A stretch of DNA of 64,000 nucleotides from contig ONDR01000001.1 in assembly GCA_900316675.1 (NCBI GenBank), forward strand, positions 99,505 through 163,504, read 5' to 3'. The notes under the pieces were generated by a model. It ran no database searches. It worked only from the letters and a program-made list of their open reading frames with translations, and had not been told where the DNA came from. Source of the stretch: an uncultured Bacteroidales bacterium. Its GTDB lineage: Bacteria; Bacteroidota; Bacteroidia; Bacteroidales; UBA932. This document shows, one piece after another, positions 1 through 8,035 of this stretch. The translations under genes and the position numbers were made by a program. Each line of letters starts with the position of its first letter. Positions within the stretch are counted from its first letter, which is position 1.

Positions 1-264
1 AAGGGTATCAACATCATCCTGAGCTGCGGCACAGACGGAGCAGATCCGGTTATTACTACAAACGGCATCAGCAATTCGGTTCCGGGATACTTCAATTATA
101 TCTCTACCAAGTGCGGAGAGCTTGTAGACGAGAAGTTCTATCTGGGAATGAACTCGCAGGAAGATGGTCCTTATATCCTGAACGGAAAGAAAAAGCAAAG
201 TCTGGGCTTCAACGGCTTCATAACAGAAGTCAAAGCCGTAATTATTAAAAACGAAAAGAAATGA
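1..264 (+). CDS. C-terminal fragment of an unidentified protein
   Basis: Frame 1 is open from the window edge to a TGA at 262-264, giving the last 87 residues of a protein whose start lies outside. The fragment has no motif I recognise; it is polar and Gly/Asn/Lys-rich and ends in a basic tail (KNEKK). It overlaps the comM start by 4 bp (ATGA at 261-264), which implies translational coupling with comM. Function unknown. Confidence 0.6.
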   Translation, partial: KGINIILSCGTDGADPVITTNGISNSVPGYFNYISTKCGELVDEKFYLGMNSQEDGPYILNGKKKQSLGFNGFITEVKAVIIKNEKK

Positions 265-1820
265 TAATCAACGTATTAAGCGCCAAGATAGTAGGCATAG
301 ACGCCGTTCCGGTTACGGTAGAGGTTGATATCACCATGGGCATAGGAATCCATCTTGTGGGCCTGGCGGATGTCGCAGTCAAAGAAAGCCTTCTGCGTAC
401 GGTTACAGCACTTCAGTCAATTGGCTTCCGCATCCCCGGAAAGAAAATTATCATTAACCTTGCCCCGGCAGATATTCATAAAAAAGGTGGCGGATACGAC
501 CTTCCAATAGCCATCGGCATCATTGCCGCCTCCGGCCAGATGGAGTTGCCAGGAATAGAAGATTACCTTCTTTTGGGAGAACTAGGTCTGGACGCATCAT
601 TACGTTTTGCTCCAGGGGCTTTGTGCGCGGCAGAGCTTGCCCGGAAGCTGGGAAAGAAGGGTTGCATCTTCCCGCGCAAAGCCGCTCCGGAGGCCCTGGC
701 CTTCGATGACCTTGACATTTACGGCGCGCAGTCTTTGGTAGATGTGTTAAAGATACTCTCCCGAGACCCGGAGAGCACAGATTTCCTTATGCGGGAAGAT
801 ATGTACCTTGACGCGGCCCAGCCCGAACAGGAAGAAGCCGCTTACATGGATTTCTCACAGATTTACGGACAGGAGGTCGCAAAGCGCGGACTGGAAATTG
901 CCGCAGCTGGCGGACATAATATAATTATGGTCGGTGCACCAGGCAGTGGCAAAACGTCGCTGGCAAAGGCCATGGCCGGCATTCTGCCGCCGCTGGAGAG
1001 GGAGGAGGCCCTTCTTTGCAGCAAAGTCTATTCCATTGCCGGCAAGCGTTCTGCCAAATACGGTCTGATGCGCCAGAGGCCCTTCCGCGCTCCGCATTAC
1101 AGCGCTTCCCTCCCCGCCATGGTAGGTGGTGGCAACGGGGACAACATAGTCCCCGGAGAAGTCTCGCTAGCCTCGGGCGGGGTATTGTTTCTAGACGAAT
1201 TCGCCCAGATGCCTAAGTCCATCACAGAAGCCCTGCGCGGGCCTATAGAGGACAGGCAGGTTGTGATCTCGCGACTTAATGCCAAGGTGATTTACCCTTG
1301 CTCTTTCATCCTTGTCGCTGCCAGCAATCCCTGCCCTTGTGGATACTATGGAGAAAAAGACCGCTGCACCTGCACCGTAGGCCAGCGCCTTGCCTATCTT
1401 GGCCGCCTGAGCGGCCCGATCATGGATAGAATTGACCTGCAGATCTGGGTTCATCCCGTTGATACAAACGCTCTTCTGGATGGGCATCGGGGCGACATCA
1501 GGGCGGGACAGGAGAGCAGCGCCGCCGTGGCTGCGCGCGTTGTAGAGGCCAGGCAAAGGCAGCATCGCCGTTTTGGCCGCACAATGACCAATGCAGAAAT
1601 GGACGCGCGTGCAATTCAGAAGTTCTGCCCCTTGGACGCCGAATGCGAGGGTATTCTTGAAAAGGTGATAAATAAGATGGGGCTTTCTGCGCGTGCCTTC
1701 AGCCGCATCATCAAACTATCCAGAACCATTGCTGACCTTGACAAAACAGATAACATCGAGCCCCGCCATATACTTGAAGCCGCCAGCTACCGTTTCCTTG
1801 ACCGCCGCGATCCGATATAA
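261..1820 (+). CDS. comM: ComM/YifB-family Mg-chelatase-like AAA+ ATPase
   Basis: A 519-residue protein of usual family length. The N-terminal ChlI/Lon-S5-like domain covers about residues 1-170. A Mg-chelatase AAA+ domain follows, with Walker A GAPGSGKT at 225-232 and Walker B VLFLDE near 308-313. A Cys-rich loop NPCPCGYYGEKDRCTC lies near 355-370, then the C-terminal helical Mg_chelatase_C domain. Characterised ComM proteins are hexameric helicases that promote branch migration when incoming DNA is integrated; whether this organism is transformable cannot be seen. The start overlaps the preceding stop by 4 bp. The hicA promoter begins about 25 bp after the stop. Confidence 0.93.
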   Translation: MIINVLSAKIVGIDAVPVTVEVDITMGIGIHLVGLADVAVKESLLRTVTALQSIGFRIPGKKIIINLAPADIHKKGGGYDLPIAIGIIAASGQMELPGIEDYLLLGELGLDASLRFAPGALCAAELARKLGKKGCIFPRKAAPEALAFDDLDIYGAQSLVDVLKILSRDPESTDFLMREDMYLDAAQPEQEEAAYMDFSQIYGQEVAKRGLEIAAAGGHNIIMVGAPGSGKTSLAKAMAGILPPLEREEALLCSKVYSIAGKRSAKYGLMRQRPFRAPHYSASLPAMVGGGNGDNIVPGEVSLASGGVLFLDEFAQMPKSITEALRGPIEDRQVVISRLNAKVIYPCSFILVAASNPCPCGYYGEKDRCTCTVGQRLAYLGRLSGPIMDRIDLQIWVHPVDTNALLDGHRGDIRAGQESSAAVAARVVEARQRQHRRFGRTMTNAEMDARAIQKFCPLDAECEGILEKVINKMGLSARAFSRIIKLSRTIADLDKTDNIEPRHILEAASYRFLDRRDPI

Positions 1821-1843
1821 TGTATAATATTCTATTAGAGTTA

Positions 1844-1874
1844 TTGTTTAATAATAGAGATTTTACTATCTTTG
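1844..1874 (+). promoter_or_regulatory. Bacteroidetes-type promoter of hicAB
   Basis: TTG at 1844-1846, a 20-bp spacer and TATCTTTG at 1867-1874 match the -33/-7 consensus. The -7 box ends only 2 nt before the hicA ATG, so the transcript would start at or even inside the start codon. Confidence 0.65.
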
Positions 1875-1876
1875 CT

Positions 1877-2059
1877 ATGAAATTCGATGAGTTTCATAGA
1901 ATAATCAGAGCTAATGGCTGGCAGATACTCCGTCAGATGGGGACCAGTCATATAATATATAAAAAGGGGAACAGGACATATCCGGTCCCATACCATAAAG
2001 GAAAGGAACTTGGAAGAGGCCTGGAGTGTAAAATAAGAAAAGACTTAGGAATTAAATAA
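1877..2059 (+). CDS. hicA: HicA-family mRNA interferase toxin
   Basis: A 60-residue protein starting at MKFDEFHRII. It has the HicA dsRBD-like fold signature: a first helix, then NGWQILRQMGTSHIIYKKGNR with the catalytic His in TSHII, then YPVPYHKGKELGRGLECKIRKDLG. HicA toxins cleave mRNA and are neutralised by HicB. The reading frame is open 19 codons further upstream, but that extension spans the -7 promoter box and is rejected as coding. The hicB start is 3 bp after the stop, so the pair is co-transcribed in the usual toxin-first order. Confidence 0.88.
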   Translation: MKFDEFHRIIRANGWQILRQMGTSHIIYKKGNRTYPVPYHKGKELGRGLECKIRKDLGIK

Positions 2060-2062
2060 GCT

Positions 2063-2470
2063 ATGGTTACAATTGAGGCTATTATTGAAAGGGCAGAGGA
2101 TGGGACATACTGTGTATATTGCAAAAACGACATCTTTTCAGGAGCTGGCGTAAGCATTGATGATGCTAAAGCTGACATGAAAGAGCAAATGGAGTTTTAT
2201 AAAAAAACCGCCATTGAAAAAGGCTTTAAATATCCCCTATTTCTGGACCAGGAGTACCAGATTAATTATACGATTGACGCCATCAGCCTTATGAAGTATT
2301 ATGTTAAAGCCGGCATTCTGTCTCTTTCCGGAATAGAGAAGATTACCGGCATTAACCAAAAACAACTCTGGTCTTATCTTAATGGAACAAAACCAAGAAA
2401 GACACAATCTGACAGAATAGAAATCGGCTTCAAAAAGCTATATGAAGACATGTACTCTATTTTCGCCTAA
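2063..2470 (+). CDS. hicB: HicB-family antitoxin with C-terminal HTH
   Basis: 135 residues. The N-terminal half (1-65) is a HicB partial RNase-H-like fold (TIEAIIERAEDGTYCVYCKN...GAGVSIDDAKADMKEQMEFY), which covers the toxin. The C-terminal half (about 80-135) carries an XRE-like helix-turn-helix (KAGILSLSGIEKITGINQKQLWSYLNGTK), expected to bind the hicAB promoter for autorepression. It lies 3 bp downstream of hicA. The next promoter begins 43 bp after its stop. Confidence 0.88.
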   Translation: MVTIEAIIERAEDGTYCVYCKNDIFSGAGVSIDDAKADMKEQMEFYKKTAIEKGFKYPLFLDQEYQINYTIDAISLMKYYVKAGILSLSGIEKITGINQKQLWSYLNGTKPRKTQSDRIEIGFKKLYEDMYSIFA

Positions 2471-2512
2471 TTTGTCCTTGGGCAAAAAAAATTAAAAAAT
2501 TTTCAAAAAAAA

Positions 2513-2543
2513 TTTGGAGAATTGATTTTTGTTGCTACCTTTG
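2513..2543 (+). promoter_or_regulatory. Strong promoter of the ABC/GntR operon
   Basis: TTTG at 2513-2516, exactly 19 bp of spacer and TACCTTTG at 2536-2543: a perfect match to the Bacteroidetes housekeeping promoter. The spacer is A/T-rich. The palindromic operator listed next starts 1 bp after the -7 box. Confidence 0.8.
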
Positions 2544-2544
2544 C

Positions 2545-2568
2545 GGTGTACTAAGATACTAATACACC
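2545..2568 (+). promoter_or_regulatory. Palindromic operator, probable GntR/YtrA binding site
   Basis: The inverted repeat GGTGTAcTA-N6-TAaTACACC (2545-2553 and 2560-2568) covers the predicted transcription start. It resembles the operator described for B. subtilis YtrA (AGTGTA...TACACT, as I recall it). The operon encodes a YtrA-type GntR protein, so autorepression by occlusion of the start site is the natural inference. Confidence 0.6.
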
Positions 2569-2608
2569 ACCAAAGGCCGGGTGAAAACGGCCCCAAAACA
2601 AAGGTAAA

Positions 2609-3439
2609 ATGATAGAAATCAACAATTTAGCTTTTAGCTTCCAGAAGTATGACGTACTTCAGGGAATTAGTCTAAGGCTTGAAGAAGGCAAGATTTACGG
2701 CCTTCTTGGAGAGAACGGCGTTGGTAAAACCACGCTGCTCACCCTTCTTTGCGGACTTAAATCTCCCAAGTCCGGATCCATCAGCGTAGATGGACGCGCG
2801 CCCTTTGACAGGCAGCCTTCCCTGCTTCAGGATCAGTTCTATCTGCCGGACGAGGTTCTGCCCCTTCGTGCAACCGCAATCGCTTTTGCAAAGGAAAGAG
2901 GCATCTTCTGGCCCAGGTTCAGCATGGAAAAGTTTATCAAGATAATAGCAGAGTTCGAGGTAGATCCCAACCACCGCATGGACAAAATGTCCGCCGGTCA
3001 GCTTAAGAAGACATGGATTTCCTTCGCACTTGCGACCGATGCCCGCTACTACTATATGGACGAGCCCACCAATGGCCTGGACATCCCCTCCAAGGCACAG
3101 TTCCGCAAAGCCATAATGCAGTACACCGCAGAGGATTCCACCCTGGTAATCTCTACCCATCAGGTTCGTGACCTTGAAAACGTCATTGACCCTATCATCA
3201 TACTGGACAGCAAGGAAGTACTGGTCAACGCATCAATAGAAGAGATTGAAAGCAAACTTTGCTTTGATTACAGCAAGGAACTCAACCCCAATGCTCTGTA
3301 TGTAGAACAGACCCCTGCAGGCTTCGTTCAGGTATATCCCAACGATGGTAATTCAGAGTCCAAGGTTAACCTTGAGGCTTTCTTCAACACAATTCACATG
3401 CACAAAGACGTGGCCAAAAGCCTCTTTGGCAACAAATAG
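2609..3439 (+). CDS. ABC transporter ATP-binding protein
   Basis: 276 residues. Walker A GENGVGKT at 34-41, signature MSAGQ at 127-131 (the usual LSGGQ degenerate at two positions) and Walker B YYYMDEP with Asp151-Glu152, followed by a D-loop (TNGLDIPSK) and the switch His in STHQ. The C-terminal 50 residues are a tail outside the nucleotide-binding domain. This architecture is typical of ABC-2-type export ATPases whose permease is the next gene (12 bp downstream). A role in exporting or sensing a cell-envelope-active compound is inferred from the YtrA-type regulator in the operon. The substrate is unknown. Confidence 0.9.
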   Translation: MIEINNLAFSFQKYDVLQGISLRLEEGKIYGLLGENGVGKTTLLTLLCGLKSPKSGSISVDGRAPFDRQPSLLQDQFYLPDEVLPLRATAIAFAKERGIFWPRFSMEKFIKIIAEFEVDPNHRMDKMSAGQLKKTWISFALATDARYYYMDEPTNGLDIPSKAQFRKAIMQYTAEDSTLVISTHQVRDLENVIDPIIILDSKEVLVNASIEEIESKLCFDYSKELNPNALYVEQTPAGFVQVYPNDGNSESKVNLEAFFNTIHMHKDVAKSLFGNK

Positions 3440-3451
3440 GAGGACGTAACT

Positions 3452-4300
3452 ATGAGCGAGACATTCAACTTCAAAAGATTCTGCACATTCTTTGGTTACG
3501 ACCTTAAGCAGATGTGGCGTCGCAACGCCAAAACCGCAATCCTGATTGGTGGCGGCGGACTTATCTTCACCCTGTTCTGGATTTCATTCAGCCTGCTGTT
3601 TTTCCTCAAATTCAGTACGCCGACATGGCCCTGGAGACTGGGAATGTTCATGGTTTGCGTAACCATACTCCACTTCTTCATTACCCGCACCTACGGATTC
3701 CTGACTGACCGAAGGAAGGGCCCGGACTACCTTATGGTGCCGGCATCCGGCCTGGAGAAGTACATTTCCATGATGATAATTACAGTTATCATTATCCCTC
3801 TTATCTTCACGTTTGCCTACTATAGCATTGACGCACTCCTTTGCCTGTGCTTCCCGAACAGCGGGGCCAACCTCTTCCAGCTGACATCCACCTTCTTTGG
3901 CGATGCTTACGTAGGAATAAATGAATGGAACAACCAGCTTGCCAAAGAGATGATACCCTTCCGGATGCCCGTATCCGAGATTGTCTTCATCTTGCTGCTC
4001 ATGCACTGCTTCAACATGCTATTCTATCTGCTTTGCGGCCTAATTTTCAAGAGATTCAAGATCCTTTGGTCAATCATAATCTCAGTACTGTTGGGCATCA
4101 TAGTTTCCAGCGTCATGACAACATACGTAGGTGTGGGTCACTTCGGACCCTGGCAAGAAATGCAAACCTTAGCACCTACGCCGGAAGAAGCATTCGGAAT
4201 AGTAGGAAGGATGTTCACCTTCATTAAGTGCTACATGATTGTCGGCATAGTTGCAATGGCCGTAGGTGTTTATTTCAGACTTAAAAAAGTATCTCACTGA
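3452..4300 (+). CDS. ABC transporter permease-like membrane protein
   Basis: 282 residues with about six hydrophobic segments: near 25-55, 60-80, 105-125, 175-200, 205-230 and 255-275. The cytoplasmic N-terminus is charged (FKRFCTFFGYDLKQMWRRNAK), as in ABC-2-like permeases. A longer extracytoplasmic stretch lies between the third and fourth segments. The 12-bp gap to the ATPase gene and the 1-bp stop/start overlap with the GntR gene (TGATG at 4298-4302) show tight coupling. No specific family name can be assigned with certainty. Confidence 0.8.
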   Translation: MSETFNFKRFCTFFGYDLKQMWRRNAKTAILIGGGGLIFTLFWISFSLLFFLKFSTPTWPWRLGMFMVCVTILHFFITRTYGFLTDRRKGPDYLMVPASGLEKYISMMIITVIIIPLIFTFAYYSIDALLCLCFPNSGANLFQLTSTFFGDAYVGINEWNNQLAKEMIPFRMPVSEIVFILLLMHCFNMLFYLLCGLIFKRFKILWSIIISVLLGIIVSSVMTTYVGVGHFGPWQEMQTLAPTPEEAFGIVGRMFTFIKCYMIVGIVAMAVGVYFRLKKVSH

Positions 4301-4638
4301 TGGACTTTAATTCAGACAAACCCATATACCTTCAGATAGCGGACGGCATTTGTGACCGCATTCTGTCAGGGGAGCTGGCCAGCGAAGACAGGATTCCATC
4401 CGTCAGAGAATACGGAGCAGAGCTTGGAGTAAACCCCAACACCATGATGAGGTCTTATGACAAATTGCTTAACGAAGGTATAGTGTACAACAAACGAGGC
4501 ATCGGTTACTTCATTGCTCCCGATGCAAAGGAAAAGGTCCTGGAAGAGCAGCGTAGGCTGTTTTTAGAGAAGGACGTACCCGCCATAAAGGCAAGAATGG
4601 CTCTACTGGGCCTGGATGCAAAAATATTTAACGACTAA
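4300..4638 (+). CDS. GntR-family transcriptional regulator, YtrA type
   Basis: 112 residues. The winged HTH covers about 7-75 (PIYLQIADGICDRILSGEL, then DRIPSVREYGAELGVNPNTM, then the wing EGIVYNKRGIGYFIA). A tail of only about 35 residues follows instead of a ligand-binding domain. This short layout defines the YtrA subfamily, which is usually encoded with ABC transporters. Its start overlaps the permease stop by 1 bp. The probable target is the palindrome at 2545-2568 in the promoter of its own operon. The effector is unknown. Confidence 0.9.
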   Translation: MDFNSDKPIYLQIADGICDRILSGELASEDRIPSVREYGAELGVNPNTMMRSYDKLLNEGIVYNKRGIGYFIAPDAKEKVLEEQRRLFLEKDVPAIKARMALLGLDAKIFND

Positions 4639-4655
4639 GAATCTCCTCAAATAAA

Positions 4656-7112
4656 ATGAAAAAATTATTAACCCTTTTCCTTATTGCTGCAGCAGCAATA
4701 AGTGCGACAGCACAATCTTTCAACGTTACCGGAAAGGTGCTTGACGCTGAAACAAAAGAAGGCGAAATTGGTGCAATTTTGCAGTTCTTCACTACCGGCA
4801 CAGAGAAACCGATAGCATTCACATCCGCATCTGACGATGGCAGCTTTGCCATTAAGCTCAAGGGCGGAAAAGAGTACCGCATCCTTGCCAGCAACCTTGG
4901 CCGCAAGAGCGTAGAAAAGACCTTCAAGATTGAAAAGGCCGACGTAGACCTTGGCGAGATCCTTATGGAGAACGACGCCAACCAGCTTGCAGCAGCTTCT
5001 GTCACTGCACAGAAGACGCTTGTCAAGATGGAGGTTGACAAGATGACCTACAACGTATCAGAAGACGTTGACAGCAAGTCATCAACCGTTCTGGACATGC
5101 TTCGCAAGGTGCCGATGGTAACTGTTGACGCTCAGGACAACATTACCGTGAACGGCAGCAGCAACTTCCTTGTAACAGTTGACGGCAAACCCAACCAGAT
5201 GCTCACCAAAAACGCATCCATGGTATTCAAGATGATGCCGGCCGCAGCAGTAAAGAACATAGAGGTTATTACCAATCCCGGCGTAAAATACGACGCAGAG
5301 GGCGTTGGCGGCGTGCTTAACCTTGTTACCGAGGCAGGCTCCAACGGAGGCGGTAGTGGTTCAAGCGTTACCGAAGGCACCTATGGCACCCTGTCCCTGA
5401 ATGCCGGCAACAAACAGTCTACCCTCGGCGCGATGGTTACCGCACAGAAGGGTAAAGTATCCTTCAGCGCCGATGTTAACGTTGGTTACTCTTACGGCTA
5501 CAAGAACAGCCTTGACATTATCAACAAATACGGCACAACCACCGAGACCACCACTGGCAAGAACGACCAGAAAGGCAAATACGGACTGGCCAGCATCCAG
5601 CTCAGCTACGAGCCCGACAGTCTGAACCTTTTGTCCTTCAATGCCGATGGTTACAGTATCTGGCAGAACGTAAAAAATAACACCGCCATTGACATTGCAA
5701 TGGGAGGCGCAAGCGTCGATTCTTACAAGAACAACAGCAAGACCAAGACCACCATAGGCAGCTGGGATCTGGGATTTGACTGGCAGCACAGGTTTGCCAA
5801 CGCACCCGGCAGAACCCTTACAATGTCTTACCGCGGTAGCTTGAACCCCAACAAGACCAAGAATGATAATATCTTCACCCCGGAGACTGTACTTCGCCCC
5901 TCAAGAAAGATTGACGGAGACACAGATTCAGAGGACCATACCTTCCAGGCAGACTTCACAACCAAGCTTGGCAAGACAGCAGGTTCACTCTCTACCGGCG
6001 TTAAATTTATCTATAGGAACAATTCTTCTGCACAGGATCTTTTCCTTAGGAGCAGCGGTACCGGCGCCTTTGTCATTGACGAAGCCAGCAGCATAGATTA
6101 CCACTATACCAACAAGATTGGCGCCGCTTACGCAGAGTATTCCAACACCCTTGGCAAATTTGGAATCAAACTGGGTGGCCGCTACGAACACACCTGGCAG
6201 GACATTACCTACAAGAAGGGCAACGGTAACGATTACTCTACCAAGTACGGCACCTTTGTGCCTACTGCAAGCATCCAGTACAACATTGCTCCTACAAGGA
6301 ACATCGGCATTAGCTACAACGTACGAATCAGCCGTCCCGGTATTACCTACCTGAACCCGTTCGTAGACGTTAGCAACCCTACACATTACACCTATGGTAA
6401 TCCTGACCTGGATGTAGCCAAGAGCCACAATTTCTCTTTGGTTTACAACTTCTATAGCCCGTTCCTGATGGTTAGCTCTACCCTTAGCCACAGCCTGGCT
6501 CACAGCGGTATCTCAGAGTACACCTTCACAGAGGACGACATTATGAAGACCACTTATGGCAACATCCTTAAGAGCAATTCTACAAGGCTGAACCTTTTTG
6601 CAAACGTCAACCTTGGAAGGTCTAGCAGGATTTATGTAAATGGTTCAGTGTCATACAATTATCTTCGCAGCAAAGAGCTTGATTACAGCAACAAATATTG
6701 GAGCTATAACCTTATGCTTGGCGCACAGCAGACCATATTCTGGGATCTGAGGCTGTCAGAGAACCTGATAATGACGCCCAAGACTTATACTCTGCAGGGT
6801 TGGACCTCAGGCGTCAAAGTTGGCGTAATCAGCGTTACCAAGACCTTCCTGAACGACCGCCTCTCCGTTTCTGTAGCAGGTGTTAGCCACCTTGGCACAG
6901 GCAAGGACATGAAGTACAAGATGGTAAGCGAGGGCCGCGGCTTCTCTTCTTACACCAACGTGAAGGTTCCGGTACGTCAGGCCATGCTTTCTGTCAGCTG
7001 GAGTTTTGGTAAGTCCGGCATCAAGGTTAAGAAGGCCGACAGGACCATCCAGAACGACGATGTTATGGAGAAGAAGGAAGATGGTGCCGCCAGCGGCAAG
7101 ATTGGAATGTAA
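4656..7112 (+). CDS. Outer-membrane beta-barrel protein, TonB-receptor-like
   Basis: 818 residues with a signal peptide (cleavage near TAQS, residue 20). A carboxypeptidase-regulatory-like beta-sandwich covers about 22-100. A plug-like domain covers about 110-225, including SSTVLDMLRKVPMVTVD and VKNIEVITNPGVKYDAEGVGGVLNLVT. A long barrel rich in alternating aromatic strands runs to about residue 795, followed by a basic/acidic tail. This is the 'outer membrane beta-barrel family' branch of TonB-dependent receptors rather than a SusC protein, and no SusD partner is present. The start lies 17 bp after the GntR gene, so it probably belongs to the same GntR-controlled operon. Its stop abuts the convergent ispE stop with no gap. 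Confidence 0.88.
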   Translation: MKKLLTLFLIAAAAISATAQSFNVTGKVLDAETKEGEIGAILQFFTTGTEKPIAFTSASDDGSFAIKLKGGKEYRILASNLGRKSVEKTFKIEKADVDLGEILMENDANQLAAASVTAQKTLVKMEVDKMTYNVSEDVDSKSSTVLDMLRKVPMVTVDAQDNITVNGSSNFLVTVDGKPNQMLTKNASMVFKMMPAAAVKNIEVITNPGVKYDAEGVGGVLNLVTEAGSNGGGSGSSVTEGTYGTLSLNAGNKQSTLGAMVTAQKGKVSFSADVNVGYSYGYKNSLDIINKYGTTTETTTGKNDQKGKYGLASIQLSYEPDSLNLLSFNADGYSIWQNVKNNTAIDIAMGGASVDSYKNNSKTKTTIGSWDLGFDWQHRFANAPGRTLTMSYRGSLNPNKTKNDNIFTPETVLRPSRKIDGDTDSEDHTFQADFTTKLGKTAGSLSTGVKFIYRNNSSAQDLFLRSSGTGAFVIDEASSIDYHYTNKIGAAYAEYSNTLGKFGIKLGGRYEHTWQDITYKKGNGNDYSTKYGTFVPTASIQYNIAPTRNIGISYNVRISRPGITYLNPFVDVSNPTHYTYGNPDLDVAKSHNFSLVYNFYSPFLMVSSTLSHSLAHSGISEYTFTEDDIMKTTYGNILKSNSTRLNLFANVNLGRSSRIYVNGSVSYNYLRSKELDYSNKYWSYNLMLGAQQTIFWDLRLSENLIMTPKTYTLQGWTSGVKVGVISVTKTFLNDRLSVSVAGVSHLGTGKDMKYKMVSEGRGFSSYTNVKVPVRQAMLSVSWSFGKSGIKVKKADRTIQNDDVMEKKEDGAASGKIGM

Positions 7113-8033
7113 TTACTTCCGGAAAATTGCAAATAAGGCGCTGCCGCTGCCGGACATGCTGGCATAGACGGCGCCTTCTTTATATAGGTTGTTTTTGATT
7201 GCTTCGAGGGCAGGGTATTTTGCAAATACCGTGGCCTCGAAGTCATTTACCAGGCTGTCCTTCCAGGCGGTGACGGGGGTGCGGAGGATGTCGGCGAGGG
7301 ATGCCCGATCTGGTCGGGCATGACCGGCGGCCTGGGCTGGAGCGGCGGCCTGGGCATGACCGGCGGCCTGGGCTGGAGCGGCGGCCTCGCGCGGGACGAT
7401 GCCGCGGTAAGCGTCGGCGGTAGAAACAGAGATGCCCTGAGGCACTGTTACGCGGATTTCATATTCCTGACCAATGATGCTGTCAAGGTCAAAAGGGGTG
7501 AGGACTTCGCCGCGGCCGGTGCCCATCATAGGGGTGTTGTATATGAAGAAGGGGCAGTCGCTGCCAAGGCGGGCGGCGTAGCCGGCCAGCGTGGCGGCGG
7601 GCAGGTTGAGCCCGAAGAGCTGGGACAGCATCTGAAGGGCGAAAGCTGCGTCGGCGGAACCGCCGCCGAGGCCTGCCCCGACCGGGGACAACTTCTCCAG
7701 GAAAATCTTGACAGGAGGCAGCTTAAAGTCTTCTGCCAGAAGGAAATACGCCTTTGCGGTAAGATCCTTGAGCGGGTCCCAGTCCACGCCCTCTTTGCGG
7801 GCAATGGTAATCATAAGTTTGCCGTCGGGTGATATGGCCTGAGCCACACACTTACGGTCATAGCCGGCAATGACGCCCAGCGTCTGGCTGTAGTCGTCGC
7901 CGGAGATAATTTCCAGAACGTCATAGATGCCATGGTAAGGCACGAAGAGGGTCTCAAGGTCGTGGTACCCGTCTTCGCGCTTGCGCAGAACGTGCAAGCC
8001 AAGGTTAATTTTGACGTTCGGACGTGTTATCAT
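7113..8033 (-). CDS. ispE: 4-diphosphocytidyl-2-C-methyl-D-erythritol kinase
   Basis: IspE phosphorylates CDP-ME in the MEP isoprenoid pathway. The 306-residue protein opens with the GHMP-kinase start (RPNVKINLGLHVLRKREDGYHDLE) and carries the ATP-binding loop SPVGAGLGGGSADAA near 114-128 and the C-terminal SGSGSALFAIF motif. It is about 20-25 residues longer than typical. The excess is an Ala/Gln/Gly-rich stretch at about 215-239 encoded by four 18-bp repeats. It is the last gene of the minus-strand aro-suf cluster, 2 bp after sufD. Two later enzymes of the pathway (IspG, IspH) are Fe-S proteins, which fits the company of suf genes. Confidence 0.93.
   Translation of the reverse strand: MITRPNVKINLGLHVLRKREDGYHDLETLFVPYHGIYDVLEIISGDDYSQTLGVIAGYDRKCVAQAISPDGKLMITIARKEGVDWDPLKDLTAKAYFLLAEDFKLPPVKIFLEKLSPVGAGLGGGSADAAFALQMLSQLFGLNLPAATLAGYAARLGSDCPFFIYNTPMMGTGRGEVLTPFDLDSIIGQEYEIRVTVPQGISVSTADAYRGIVPREAAAPAQAAGHAQAAAPAQAAGHARPDRASLADILRTPVTAWKDSLVNDFEATVFAKYPALEAIKNNLYKEGAVYASMSGSGSALFAIFRK
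7318..7389 (+). repeat. Four tandem 18-bp repeats inside ispE
   Basis: Two types of 18-bp unit alternate: GCATGACCGGCGGCCTGG (7318-7335, 7354-7371) and GCTGGAGCGGCGGCCTGG (7336-7353, and 7372-7389 with one change). Read together they are a 36-bp unit repeated twice. They keep the ispE frame and encode alternating QAAGHA/QAAAPA hexapeptides. Copy number may vary by replication slippage. Confidence 0.9.
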
Positions 8034-8035
8034 AT

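Noticed and set aside
4656..7112. SusC-type polysaccharide utilisation locus
   Set aside because: No SusD, no glycoside hydrolase and no SusC length or signature; the protein belongs to a shorter barrel family.
7320..7832. 170-codon plus-strand ORF with Gly/Leu repeats
   Set aside because: Antisense to ispE; its repetitive start is only the reverse reading of the 18-bp repeats.
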